Shown here: positions 32,788 to 40,653 of the stretch, one piece after another | Position numbering within the stretch: position 1 is the stretch's first letter | How the letters are laid out: each line of letters starts with the position of its first letter | Source: Anabaena minutissima FACHB-250 | GTDB taxonomy: Bacteria; Cyanobacteriota; Cyanobacteriia; Cyanobacteriales; Nostocaceae | NCBI RefSeq assembly: GCF_014697125.1 | Contig: NZ_JACJRG010000008.1 | Span: forward strand, 62,001 to 126,000 | DNA length: 64,000 nucleotides | Reading direction: 5' to 3' | Translations under genes and position numbers: made by a program | The notes under the pieces: model-generated | Databases searched by the model: none | The model's input: the letters and a program-made list of their open reading frames with translations, nothing else | What the model was told of the DNA's origin: nothing

Positions 32788-34932
32788 ATGCTAAATCGAC
32801 CTTCACCAGAATTATCCCCACCTCTCAGACGTTTACCCGATCAACGTTGGCACATTTACCTACAAAAACCAGAATTGGCTGAAAAGTTGGCATTGGCGAC
32901 GAATTTATCACCTATTATCAGCCAGTTGCTGATTAATCGCGAAATTGAAACTCCAGAGCAAGCACAAGCCTTTTTAAACCCCGAATCGCTCAACTTACCG
33001 TCACCGCTAGTAGAATTTCCAGATTTGGCGTTGAGTGTGGAATTATTGCAAGATGCGATCGCCAACCAAACTAAAATTGCTATCTGTGGTGATTATGATG
33101 CTGATGGGATGACTAGCACGGCTCTACTGTGGCGCAGTCTCCGCAGTTTAGGCGCACAGGTAGATTATGCCATTCCCAGCCGGATGCACGAAGGCTATGG
33201 GATTAATCAAAGAATTGTCGAAGAGTTCAAGAGTGAAGGTGTAGAGTTAATTCTGACTGTAGATAATGGGATTTCTGCTTTTGAACCCATAGCCAGAGCC
33301 AGAGAACTGGGTTTAAAGGTCATTATCACCGACCACCACGACATTCCCCAAAAATTACCCCCAGCTAACGCCATCCTCAACCCCAAACTGATCGCAGAAT
33401 CTTCACCATATCGAGGTGTGGCTGGTGTGGGTGTGGCTTATATTTTGGCGGTGTCTTTAGCACAGCAGATGGGAAACACTAAAGGCTTAATTCAGCCGAT
33501 GCTAGCACTGTTCACCCTCGGAACAATCGCAGATTTAGCACCCTTAACTGGTGTTAATCGTCGCTGGGTAAAACGCGGCTTAAAGCTGTTACCTAAGTCC
33601 CAATTACCAGGGGTACAGGCTTTGATTCAAGTGGCGGGGGTGCAAGCTCAAGGAGCAGGGGAGCAGGGGAGCAGGGGAGCAGGGGAGAAATTGTCTTCCC
33701 CAGTCCCCAATCCTAAAACTCTTAAACCAGAAGATATTGGTTTCCGTCTTGGCCCCCGAATTAACGCCATTGGTCGCATTGGTGATCCGCAGACGGTGAT
33801 TGAATTACTGACTACGGATGATATGGGGATAGCACTGGCGCGAGCAATCCAGTGCGAACAGGTAAACACCACCCGTCAACAATTGTGCGAACAAATTGAA
33901 CAAGAAGCGATCGCCTTTGTAGAGGCTCAATTTATCACCTCTTTACAACAAGACCGGGTTTTAGTAGTTGTTCAACCTGATTGGCATCATGGTGTAATTG
34001 GTATTGTCGCTTCCCGTTTGGTAGAACGTTACGGCGTACCCGTGTTCATCGGTACTTACGAAAACGACGCACAAATTCGCGGTTCAGCCAGAGGAATTCC
34101 TGAGTTTAATGTGTTTGAAGCCTTAGAATATTGTCACGATTTGTTAGGTAAATTCGGCGGTCATAAAGCAGCCGGCGGATTTTCTTTCCCAGCAGACAAC
34201 TTACAAGAATTGCGATCGCGCTTATGTGAGTTCGCTAACCAATGTCTAGAACCGCAGCACCTCAAACCGTTACTGCAAATCGATGCTGAGGCTAATTTTC
34301 ATCAAATCAACCAAGAACTTTACCAACAGTTAGATGCTCTCCACCCCTGCGGTATTGATAACCCCGACCCAGTATTTTGGACATCTAATGTGAAAGTTAT
34401 CGAGCAAAAAATTGTCGGTAAGGGTCACATAAAAATTACCTTTAGCCAAAATATTAGTCAGCAGGAATACGTAATTAAGGCGATCGCCTGGCGGTGGCGC
34501 GATTATTACCCTCTACCACGGCAATTAGACATTGCTTACAAATTGCGAGAAAATAATTTTAATGGCAAAACTACTCTGGAAATGGAATTGATAGGTGTCA
34601 GACTCCCCAAAGGCGAATTACAAGAGGAATCAAAGCAATCACCAGTTCCCCAATTTCGGTTATTCTATACGCCTACCCCTAAACCTTTAAGAACCAGCTT
34701 CAATTACCAGCAACGTCAATATACTTGTGCTATTTATCAAAATATTTCTCCTCCAGAGTTAAGAATCAAAAACTCTGAGGGTAAAGTGTTAATGATGCAG
34801 CCAGGGAGTAGAATCGGTTTACTAGGTGCTAGTCGTGAAGATGCCCTAGAAATTGACCTCTCCTTACCCCCATATGACCATATTATTCAAGCAGCTCTCC
34901 AAGCTTTATCAGTTATGAGTACCGAGCTATGA
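32788..34932 (+). CDS. recJ: Single-stranded-DNA-specific exonuclease RecJ
   Basis: The 714-residue 5'-3' exonuclease acts in recombination and mismatch repair. It has the DHH phosphoesterase motifs: GDYDADGMTSTALL (about residue 100), LTVDNGIS (about 155), TDHHD (about 183), then GVAGVGVAY, and the DHHA1 part with GKFGGHKAAGGFSF. Between GVQAQ and LKPEDIGFR, about 22 residues (GAGEQGSRGAGE and on) are encoded by an 8-bp GAGCAGGG repeat inserted in frame. The insert lies between the two core lobes and presumably forms a loop. The last residues (MSTEL) run into further repeat-like DNA. The start ATG is well placed. Confidence 0.96.
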   Translation: MLNRPSPELSPPLRRLPDQRWHIYLQKPELAEKLALATNLSPIISQLLINREIETPEQAQAFLNPESLNLPSPLVEFPDLALSVELLQDAIANQTKIAICGDYDADGMTSTALLWRSLRSLGAQVDYAIPSRMHEGYGINQRIVEEFKSEGVELILTVDNGISAFEPIARARELGLKVIITDHHDIPQKLPPANAILNPKLIAESSPYRGVAGVGVAYILAVSLAQQMGNTKGLIQPMLALFTLGTIADLAPLTGVNRRWVKRGLKLLPKSQLPGVQALIQVAGVQAQGAGEQGSRGAGEKLSSPVPNPKTLKPEDIGFRLGPRINAIGRIGDPQTVIELLTTDDMGIALARAIQCEQVNTTRQQLCEQIEQEAIAFVEAQFITSLQQDRVLVVVQPDWHHGVIGIVASRLVERYGVPVFIGTYENDAQIRGSARGIPEFNVFEALEYCHDLLGKFGGHKAAGGFSFPADNLQELRSRLCEFANQCLEPQHLKPLLQIDAEANFHQINQELYQQLDALHPCGIDNPDPVFWTSNVKVIEQKIVGKGHIKITFSQNISQQEYVIKAIAWRWRDYYPLPRQLDIAYKLRENNFNGKTTLEMELIGVRLPKGELQEESKQSPVPQFRLFYTPTPKPLRTSFNYQQRQYTCAIYQNISPPELRIKNSEGKVLMMQPGSRIGLLGASREDALEIDLSLPPYDHIIQAALQALSVMSTEL
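33653..33687. repeat. GAGCAGGG x4 repeat inside recJ
   Basis: Four consecutive 8-bp GAGCAGGG units (then GAG) lie within the coding sequence. Because 8 is not a multiple of 3, the units read through all frames and encode GAGEQGSRGAGE. Three units (24 bp) can change in copy number without shifting the frame. Confidence 0.9.
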
Positions 34933-34965
34933 GTTCCGAGTTTTGATTTTCACTATTTGCCAAAA

Positions 34966-34996
34966 CCCAGCACTCAGCACTCAGCACCCAGCACTC
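34966..34996. repeat. CAGCACT heptamer repeat
   Basis: Four to five CAGCACT / CAGCACC units, the complement of the GTGCTGA family, lie between recJ and the psb30 stop. Confidence 0.85.
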
Positions 34997-35119
34997 TTAA
35001 AGGTTGCCGTTGCGGAATGCCAACACAAAAATTACAGCTGGCCCAGCAATGATGATTAATGCAACAGAGACTAGCTGGAAAATTACTTCCCAATTAATGT
35101 TAGCTATAGCGTCAAACAT
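34997..35119 (-). CDS. psb30: Photosystem II protein Psb30 (Ycf12)
   Basis: The 40-residue single-span thylakoid protein reads MFDAIANINWEVIFQLVSVA then LIIIAGPAVIFVLAFRNGNL. The IAGPAVIFVLA core and short polar ends match Psb30/Ycf12, which sits at the periphery of the photosystem II core near the cytochrome b559 side and stabilises it. A GGAGG ribosome-binding site precedes the ATG by 12 nt. The gene faces recJ and diverges from the YkgJ-like gene. It is too short for most automatic gene finders. Confidence 0.92.
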   Translation of the reverse strand: MFDAIANINWEVIFQLVSVALIIIAGPAVIFVLAFRNGNL

Positions 35120-35245
35120 TTTTCTCTATTCCTCCCAATTGGCTGAAAAATTTAATTACTCAGTTGCAATACCCGCAATTAATCATATCTGGCGATCGCC
35201 AGTGATATTTAATTTACTTAATAAAAGTATAGGAAAAAACATAAA

Positions 35246-35596
35246 ATGGCAACATGGCAATGTGTAAAACAATGTGGAGCGTGCTGTAATCTTGACCCAG
35301 CCGAACGTCCCGAAATAGAAGATTATCTGACACCTGAAGAATTAGAACTTTACTTGAGTATGGTAGGTGAAGGTGGCTGGTGCATTAATTTTGACCATAT
35401 CACACGAGAATGTCGCATCTACTCCCAGCGTCCCCGGTTCTGTCGTGTAGAAACTGAGGTATTTCAGGATATGTATGGGATTGAGCCAGAAGAAATCAAT
35501 GATTTTGCCATAGAATGCTGTCAGCAGCAAATTGAGGGGGTTTATGGCGACAGAAGTCTAGAAATGCTGCGTTTCGATAAAGCTGTAGGTATTTAA
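35246..35596 (+). CDS. YkgJ-family cysteine-cluster protein
   Basis: The 116-residue protein has eight or nine Cys residues in the pattern of the YkgJ (UPF0153) cluster family: CVKQCGACC near the N-terminus, WCINFDHITRECRIY, RPRFCRVE, and IECC near the C-terminus. These probably bind a zinc or iron-sulfur centre. Some relatives are involved in flagellin/lysine-N-methylation or in unknown redox roles; no role can be assigned here. It begins 126 bp downstream of the divergent psb30 start, so the two share a promoter region. Confidence 0.85.
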   Translation: MATWQCVKQCGACCNLDPAERPEIEDYLTPEELELYLSMVGEGGWCINFDHITRECRIYSQRPRFCRVETEVFQDMYGIEPEEINDFAIECCQQQIEGVYGDRSLEMLRFDKAVGI

Positions 35597-35627
35597 AGTT
35601 ATGTTAAGCTGGCTTTAATCTAAAACA

Positions 35628-35726
35628 TCATTTTAAAGCTGCTTCCCACCAACTTCGCAATTGATAAACTTCTGGGACAAGGTAGGGAATCCAAACACTG
35701 GTATCTAGACACAAAACTCTAGTCAC
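35628..35726 (-). pseudogene. Truncated VapC/PIN-domain toxin
   Basis: The 32-codon frame starts with GTG overlapping the antitoxin stop by 8 nt. It encodes VTRVLCLDTSVWIPYLVPE, which is the N-terminal PIN strand with the first catalytic Asp (Asp8), then QLRSWWEAALK and a stop. A normal VapC is about 130 residues, so three further acidic active-site residues are missing. It is a deleted toxin left behind its antitoxin. Confidence 0.72.
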
Positions 35727-35982
35727 GTCTTCCTTCACCTTCTCTGAGACTGCGAATCATCTCTATAGAACTTTGTTGTATGCCAGTTTTAGCTTTGATG
35801 ATTTCGCTACGGGCAGTAATTCGTTGATGTGCAGCCCATCCTCTCCTACGTCTGACTTCAGATTCCAAAGCCTCCACCACTAAATCATTAAAGGATTCGT
35901 TGCTTCCCTTAAGTTTCTTGGCTTTGGCAAGTAGTTCCGAGGGAAAGCGAATTGTTAAAGCTTCACGTTCCATAAAATTCAT
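35719..35982 (-). CDS. VapB-like antitoxin / RHH-type protein
   Basis: The 87-residue protein has a short N-terminal strand, EREALTIRFPSELLAKAKKL, and helices typical of ribbon-helix-helix antitoxins (residues about 4-45), followed by a basic helix, RRRRGWAAHQR, and a Glu/Arg-rich tail. The following frame, overlapping its stop by 8 nt, is a truncated PIN toxin. The antitoxin looks complete, so it may persist as an autonomous DNA-binding regulator or neutralise related toxins elsewhere. MNFMEREAL or MEREAL could be the start. Confidence 0.75.
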   Translation of the reverse strand: MNFMEREALTIRFPSELLAKAKKLKGSNESFNDLVVEALESEVRRRRGWAAHQRITARSEIIKAKTGIQQSSIEMIRSLREGEGRRD

Positions 35983-36125
35983 TGCAACCAGTTCATGGTA
36001 TCACTTACTGTAACTAGTTTATCTCACAAAAAAGTTGCATTTTTTGCAGTAGAGTTGCAATTTATTACAAAAATCTGAGAAAATGAGAAGAATATGAAAA
36101 CAACCTAGTTAAAAAACTACTGCCC

Positions 36126-36557
36126 GTGAAACTTGACTCTGCACCTGTGACCCTTACTGGCTTATCTCAGTCTGAAAACCAGCCAGAACTAATAGCAAGC
36201 AACGAATCTCATCTTGCTACCGCCATCATTGAGCCAGTTCAGCCTGTAGCTAGTGCTGATAGTCATAAAAAGCAGGAATCACCATTTGTTATTTTCGGTA
36301 CTACTTTTATTACTATTTTTCTTGCAGAAATTGGCGATAAGACACAGCTATCAACTTTATTAATGAGTGCAGAATCTCATTCCCCGTGGGTAGTATTTTT
36401 GGGTTCTGGGGCTGCACTAATCACCACCAGCTTATTAGGGGTACTGTTAGGTAGTTGGATTTCTAAACAACTCAGTCCCAAAGCTTTAGACAAATCCGCC
36501 GGAGTCATGTTGTTTTTCATCTCCGTCATGCTGTTCTGGGATGTATTACACGGTTAA
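36126..36557 (+). CDS. Half-size UPF0016/GDT1 manganese exchanger, subunit 1
   Basis: The 143-residue protein starts with GTG. An N-terminal hydrophilic extension (about 1-50) precedes three membrane helices (about 55-75, 88-108 and 118-140). It holds the family signature FLAEIGDKTQLSTLL (E-x-G-D-K-[TS], about 65-79). UPF0016 proteins (TMEM165/GDT1/Mnx) exchange Mn2+ or Ca2+ for H+; full-length members have two such halves. Here each half is a separate gene, and the second follows 41 bp downstream. The pair probably assembles as a heterodimer in the thylakoid or plasma membrane, matching half-size manganese exchangers described in filamentous cyanobacteria. Confidence 0.87.
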   Translation: MKLDSAPVTLTGLSQSENQPELIASNESHLATAIIEPVQPVASADSHKKQESPFVIFGTTFITIFLAEIGDKTQLSTLLMSAESHSPWVVFLGSGAALITTSLLGVLLGSWISKQLSPKALDKSAGVMLFFISVMLFWDVLHG

Positions 36558-36598
36558 TCTTCCCCCTTTCCTACTCCTTACTCCTACTTCCCAAAATT

Positions 36599-36901
36599 AT
36601 GGATTGGCATCTTTTAGGACTGAGTTTTATTACGGTTTTCATCTCCGAATTAGGCGACAAAAGTCAGCTAGCCGCGATCGCACTTTCTGGTCGTGGTCAG
36701 TCTGTGCGTGCAGTCTTCTTTGGTAGTGCGGCGGCGTTACTCTTAGCCAGTTTTCTCGGTGCATTAGCTGGGGGTGCAGTCGCAGAGGTATTACCCACCC
36801 GGTTATTAAAAGCGATCGCGGCTGCGGGTTTTGCCATTCTTGCTGTACGTCTGCTGTTCTTCAAAAATGAAGAATCGTTAGATTATGAACAGACTCCTTA
36901 A
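36599..36901 (+). CDS. Half-size UPF0016/GDT1 manganese exchanger, subunit 2
   Basis: The 100-residue partner of the preceding gene has three hydrophobic helices (about 5-22, 38-60 and 70-88). It holds the second copy of the signature, VFISELGDKSQLAAIAL (residues 12-28), with the conserved Glu17, Gly19, Asp20 and Lys21. It lacks the N-terminal extension of its partner. The next gene (GNAT) overlaps its 3' end or begins 14 bp after it. Without a partner it would offer only one of the two metal-binding halves, so co-expression is expected. Confidence 0.87.
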   Translation: MDWHLLGLSFITVFISELGDKSQLAAIALSGRGQSVRAVFFGSAAALLLASFLGALAGGAVAEVLPTRLLKAIAAAGFAILAVRLLFFKNEESLDYEQTP

Positions 36902-37451
36902 ATTTCCAACGGCGATGTCAATTCCCCAAGTTTCCACATCTCGCCTAATTTTACGCGCTTTTGGTGAGCAAGACCTTGATGCCTATGCTAATATGTGCGG
37001 CGATCCAGAAGTGATGCGTTACATCGGTAATGGAAAACCTTTATCCCGTGAGGAATCATGGCGCAGTATGGCGATGATGCTAGGACATTGGCATTTACGT
37101 GGCTATGGGCTGTGGGCAGTTGAAGAAAAATCCAGTGGTGAAATGATTGGTAGGATTGGCTGCTGGCAACCAGAAGGATGGCCTGGACTAGAAATCGGCT
37201 GGGCTTTACGGCGACAATACTGGGGATATGGTTATGCTACCGAAGGTGCAAAGGCATCGATGGTATATGGCTTTGAAAATTTAGGACAATCTCGTTTAAT
37301 CAGCTTAATCCGCCCAGAAAATCAGGCTTCTAGGCGTGTGGCTGAGAAGTTAGGGGAAAAATTGCAGAGTGCGATTGCCATCTTTGGTACTGAGGCTTTA
37401 CTTTACAGTATCAACAGGGAAGATTTTAACAATGAAGGGTCAACAGAATAG
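36885..37451 (+). CDS. GNAT-family N-acetyltransferase (RimJ/RimL type)
   Basis: The protein is 188 residues from ATG 36885, or 178 from ATG 36915 (MSIPQVSTSRLILRAF), which is the better start by family comparison. It has the RimJ/RimL pattern: TSRLILRAFGEQDLDAY, then MIGRIGCWQPEGWPGLEIGW, and the acetyl-CoA-binding RRQYWGYGYATEGAKA (motif A), followed by LIRPENQASRRVAEKLG. Such enzymes acetylate ribosomal proteins or small amines; the substrate is unknown. It follows the Mn exchanger genes with a 17-bp overlap in the longer frame. Confidence 0.87.
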   Translation: MNRLLKFPTAMSIPQVSTSRLILRAFGEQDLDAYANMCGDPEVMRYIGNGKPLSREESWRSMAMMLGHWHLRGYGLWAVEEKSSGEMIGRIGCWQPEGWPGLEIGWALRRQYWGYGYATEGAKASMVYGFENLGQSRLISLIRPENQASRRVAEKLGEKLQSAIAIFGTEALLYSINREDFNNEGSTE

Positions 37452-37508
37452 CCAAATTGACACTCCCCCTATCTTGAAATTGAGGAGTGTCAACTAAACT
37501 CTCATCCT

Positions 37509-38519
37509 TTATTTTACAAACATAGGCATAATTTCAGCTGCTGTAAATATGCCGTGCATCCCGCGTTGATGTAATTGTCTACCAGCTTTCAGATAACCAA
37601 AAGCAGGACCGCAGACATTAGCTGCCATGCTGGTTTCATCACCTAAAGTAAAAGTATGAGTAGAAATCTTACCCTCAAAGGTGCGTCCTGTCACCTTAAC
37701 GTTAGTGCTGAGGGGCTTTTTGGGGTTGCGGGTATCGACTACACCACCAACAGTCACGCGATCGCGATCTACTATCCCTGCTAACTCTAGCATCACATCA
37801 TCGGCGTGTTCCATATTAGTTAAGGTAAGCACACCATTAGTTTTGTCTAGTAGTGCTTCTACCTCTGCATCAGTCATCGCCCTGGCAACTTCCACAGTAT
37901 AACCAGGCATATGTCCAATATCTTCCCGAACAGTGGCACGGTAAGCTTCCCAGTTGGCAATACCTACACCAAAGGTAATCTCTACTTGATGAACTTCCGC
38001 GTAGCTTTGGGCTGCTAAGGCGGCGACGGCGGTTAACAGTCCAGGTGTTGCACCGCAGCCTGTCATATAGGTGATACCGGCTGCTTGCAGTTCGTCTTTC
38101 ATGGCAATTAGCTGTTCTACAGCACTGGTGCGCTTAATGGCATCTACCAACACACCGCGCCAACCAGATTTAATAAACTGGCGTGCTACAGAAGGAATAA
38201 AATCATTGGGTAGGTTAGGCAAAGCCAAAAAATACCCATCTACAGGTTGTGCGCTGTCGATTAAATCTTGAATACTGTTGTTGCTTAAATTGCCGATGGG
38301 TTCTAAATAACCTACTGAACCTTGAGACTGGTAGGTTGCAATGCAATCTTGAAAGTTCAAACCTTCACCAGCGTAAGCATAACCTTTTTGATCTGCCACT
38401 GTTACCAATGTCATTTCCCGTTTACCAGCCAGTACCTTGGCGGCTGCTTGTCCGAGTCCACCGAAACCCAATACTCCGATACGTATAGCTGGCGCAATAT
38501 TTGCTGTATTCATAGTCAA
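37509..38519 (-). CDS. Saccharopine dehydrogenase-like oxidoreductase
   Basis: The 336-residue protein has a Rossmann fold with [17 protein letters not shown] (residues about 13-29), then a middle segment [21 protein letters not shown] (read in pieces: [10 protein letters not shown], about 153-162). The C-terminal part contains [19 protein letters not shown]. It resembles saccharopine dehydrogenase or homospermidine-synthase-like enzymes in layout, but not closely enough to name a substrate. It is widespread in cyanobacteria. The start may be MTMNTAN or MNTAN. It stands alone. Confidence 0.7.
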   Translation of the reverse strand: MTMNTANIAPAIRIGVLGFGGLGQAAAKVLAGKREMTLVTVADQKGYAYAGEGLNFQDCIATYQSQGSVGYLEPIGNLSNNSIQDLIDSAQPVDGYFLALPNLPNDFIPSVARQFIKSGWRGVLVDAIKRTSAVEQLIAMKDELQAAGITYMTGCGATPGLLTAVAALAAQSYAEVHQVEITFGVGIANWEAYRATVREDIGHMPGYTVEVARAMTDAEVEALLDKTNGVLTLTNMEHADDVMLELAGIVDRDRVTVGGVVDTRNPKKPLSTNVKVTGRTFEGKISTHTFTLGDETSMAANVCGPAFGYLKAGRQLHQRGMHGIFTAAEIMPMFVK

Positions 38520-38730
38520 TTACTTAAGTTGAATCACAAGCCTTAAGACTTTACCATCTCAGCTGATGGCGATCGCTCAAAGCTATAAAGGTTAATTATG
38601 CTTCATTATCCTAGTTTCTTCCCCAAGCAGATCAGTTTTTTTATCGGAAATTCTTACTGAGTAGCTGAGGCTTGAGCAAATTTTCACGGGATAAGGCAAT
38701 GGGTAATTCAAGACCCAGCAACTTGAGTTA

Positions 38731-39306
38731 TTACCAAATCATCCCCAAATTCATCACAAAACCATTTAAAATATCTTCCCCTGAAACCGTAGCAGGAGAA
38801 TCTAATACCTCAACTTCTTGTCCTTGTCTATAAATCTCCAGTTGTCGAGATTTACGATTAATTAAAAAACCTAAACTTACACCGTTATCTATATATTCTT
38901 TCATCTTTTCTTGAGCAACTTTCAAACTATCACTTGGAGAAAGTAACTCAATTACAAAATCAGGACAAATGGGGGGAAACTTTTCTTTTTCTTCTTCAGT
39001 TAAAGTATTCCATCTTGACAACTTTATCCAAGCCGCATCAGGGGAACGATCTGCACCATTAGGCAATTTAAAACAAGTCGAAGAATCAAAAGCGATGCCA
39101 GTACCATCAGCATCAGTCCAATTCATTAATTGTTGATTTAGTCTACCATTACGATTCCCCGTTTCTCCCCCCGTAGGTGGCATAATAATTAGCTCTCCCG
39201 TGGCGGTGCGTTCAAACCTCAAGTCGCGGTTTGCTTGACATAGCTTGAAAAACTGCTCATCTGTCAGATCCAAGACTGATTGCAGATTGACGATTAAAGC
39301 ATTCAT
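38731..39306 (-). CDS. Uma2-family endonuclease-like protein (DUF820)
   Basis: The 191-residue protein belongs to the PD-(D/E)xK-like Uma2 group, which is greatly expanded in cyanobacteria. It shows TGELIIMPPTGGETGNRNG, then AFDSSTCFKLPNGADRSPDAAWI and PPICPDFVIELLSPSD, where the acidic and Lys residues of the nuclease core are expected. The function of the family is uncertain: some members lie in or near mobile elements, and many are single genes. Its start (39306) overlaps the end of a repeat-rich region with toxin-antitoxin relics. Confidence 0.87.
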   Translation of the reverse strand: MNALIVNLQSVLDLTDEQFFKLCQANRDLRFERTATGELIIMPPTGGETGNRNGRLNQQLMNWTDADGTGIAFDSSTCFKLPNGADRSPDAAWIKLSRWNTLTEEEKEKFPPICPDFVIELLSPSDSLKVAQEKMKEYIDNGVSLGFLINRKSRQLEIYRQGQEVEVLDSPATVSGEDILNGFVMNLGMIW

Positions 39307-39385
39307 GGTGATATGGCAGCTTGAAAAATTAAGTCAGTCAACATCCCTAGCCTAGAAACTATTCTATCCCCTTTATCATTTCTCT

Positions 39386-39450
39386 TCTCTACGTTCGCGG
39401 AGCGTGTCGTAGACAGAGGCTGCGCCAACGAGACGCTACCGCGAAGGGGA
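39386..39450. repeat. Dispersed palindromic repeat (CTACGTTCGCGGAGCGTG type)
   Basis: The stretch runs TCTACGTTCGCGGAGCGTGT, CGTAGACAGAGGCTGCGCCA, ACGAGACGCTACCGCG. It is partly self-complementary (CTACG...CGTAG) and has interrupted the C-terminal part of a former PemK/MazF-like toxin gene. Confidence 0.6.
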
Positions 39451-39479
39451 GAGAAGCATCTTTGGCTTAGATACCGCAA

Positions 39480-39536
39480 GGAGTCCAAGTAGGGATACTG
39501 AACCAAAATGGTGTCATTTTTCGAGTATTTGGGCAT
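39480..39536 (-). pseudogene. N-terminal relic of a PemK/MazF-type toxin
   Basis: From ATG 39536 the frame encodes MPKYSKNDTILVQYPYLDS, the typical N-terminal strand of cyanobacterial PemK/MazF endoribonucleases (MPxYSKNDxILVxYPFxD pattern). After 19 codons the sequence turns into dispersed repeat DNA, so most of the toxin is lost. Confidence 0.6.
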
Positions 39537-39624
39537 ATACATCATCCTCAGTATTATCCCAAACAGTATCTAATGATGTTTGACTATCTAAATTTTCGTC
39601 TGCTAGAAATTTCAAGAAGCGTTC
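39514..39624 (-). pseudogene. C-terminal relic of the matching antitoxin
   Basis: Upstream of and overlapping the toxin relic by 23 nt, a frame without a start reads RFLKFLADENLDSQTSLD, then TVWDNTEDDVYAQILEK and a stop. The acidic tail ending in YAQILEK is typical of antitoxins paired with this toxin type. A stop codon directly precedes it, so the N-terminal DNA-binding part is gone. Confidence 0.55.
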
Positions 39625-39787
39625 TCAACAATCGGATAAATAACACTTCTGAGACCAGCATTGATGGTTTTGGGCGATTTTAAACATTCTTGTTTTGAAT
39701 GTTACCATCTATTCATTTTTCCTTGTGCTGTCTACAGTCAACCTTCAACAACGGGACTTCCTTCCTAAACAACATTCAAACAGGTAA

Positions 39788-39844
39788 GGTGCGTCAGCGC
39801 ATAAGAACCTTGCTATACCAAGATATTCTTTATACTGACGCACC
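39788..39844. repeat. MITE-like inverted repeat GGTGCGTCAG...CTGACGCACC
   Basis: GGTGCGTCAG (39788-39797) and CTGACGCACC (39835-39844) are perfect 10-bp inverted copies, separated by 37 bp. The arms extend imperfectly outward (TAAGGTGCG / CGCACCCTA). The element lies between the toxin-antitoxin relics and the VOC gene and contains no gene. Confidence 0.65.
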
Positions 39845-39861
39845 CTACCAAATACTAATAA

Positions 39862-40464
39862 CTAATTCGCTACTTCGGCTATTTCAATTACCCGCCCTTC
39901 ATAGTCCTTGACTAGAAAATTTAGGGGTTTTTGATTACGAATCTTAAACTTTAACCCGCGTGTTTCTACCCGCAATAAAATCAACTCTAAGCAATCACGG
40001 TCAAAACAAACGTGACGTTGCTGGTTCTTAACACCTAAACTCGCACCAGTAATAACGTGGAGTTGGGTGTTTTTCTTTAATTGATACCATAGTCCATCAT
40101 TGCCGTTGTTCATGGTTTTACCTGACCAACTGGGACTGGTGGACATATATAACGGATCGATCCCCGTCGCGCCTATGGTTTGTTCGTAGTTGTAGTAGTA
40201 GTGCAATGGTACTTCTGCGGCTGGCAAATCTAGTAACCCTTCATATAATTGTCGGGCAACTTCTAAATCAGACACCATCACAGTATGCACTTTGGGCGCA
40301 CTGGTGAGGAATAGCCACATAGCACCTGCATAGGCTGCTAGTAGCATCACCATAATACCTTGGGTGGAAAACAGGCTATCTAGGGGTAGAGAGGGCAAAA
40401 ATGAGCCTAAAGTCAAAGGCGGGAGCAGGAACGATATCACACTAGCTGCTATAACCATGAACAA
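39862..40464 (-). CDS. Membrane-anchored VOC/glyoxalase-fold protein
   Basis: The 200-residue protein has a hydrophobic N-terminal half: two helices at about 3-25 and 33-53. A vicinal-oxygen-chelate-like domain follows (about 58-200). Family-like parts are VHTVMVSDLEVARQLYEGLLDLP, RHVCFDRDCLELILLRVETRG and the ending VKDYEGRVIEIAEVAN, the last strand usually holding the metal Glu (here YEGRVIEI). A membrane-anchored glyoxalase-like protein is unusual; the substrate is unknown. The N-terminal Met could be at 40464 (MFMV) or 40458 (MVIA). Confidence 0.75.
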   Translation of the reverse strand: MFMVIAASVISFLLPPLTLGSFLPSLPLDSLFSTQGIMVMLLAAYAGAMWLFLTSAPKVHTVMVSDLEVARQLYEGLLDLPAAEVPLHYYYNYEQTIGATGIDPLYMSTSPSWSGKTMNNGNDGLWYQLKKNTQLHVITGASLGVKNQQRHVCFDRDCLELILLRVETRGLKFKIRNQKPLNFLVKDYEGRVIEIAEVAN

Positions 40465-40653
40465 ATTAGAAATTATATAAAGGAGTCGCTTTTATTATTG
40501 TCGATCAAGACTTACAAGAGGTCTTTATTCTAGTGTACCAAGACTAAACTTGTCTGAGTCTTAATCCAAATAGACCAACATCAAGATATTATACGGCTGA
40601 CTCTAAAAATTTTATTGCCAATACTATCTTAACTACTATCCACCGGAAGATTT

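Noticed and set aside
39303-39545. 80-codon frame as a full gene
   Set aside because: Only the first about 20 codons resemble a PemK/MazF toxin; the rest is translated dispersed repeat, so it is listed as a relic.
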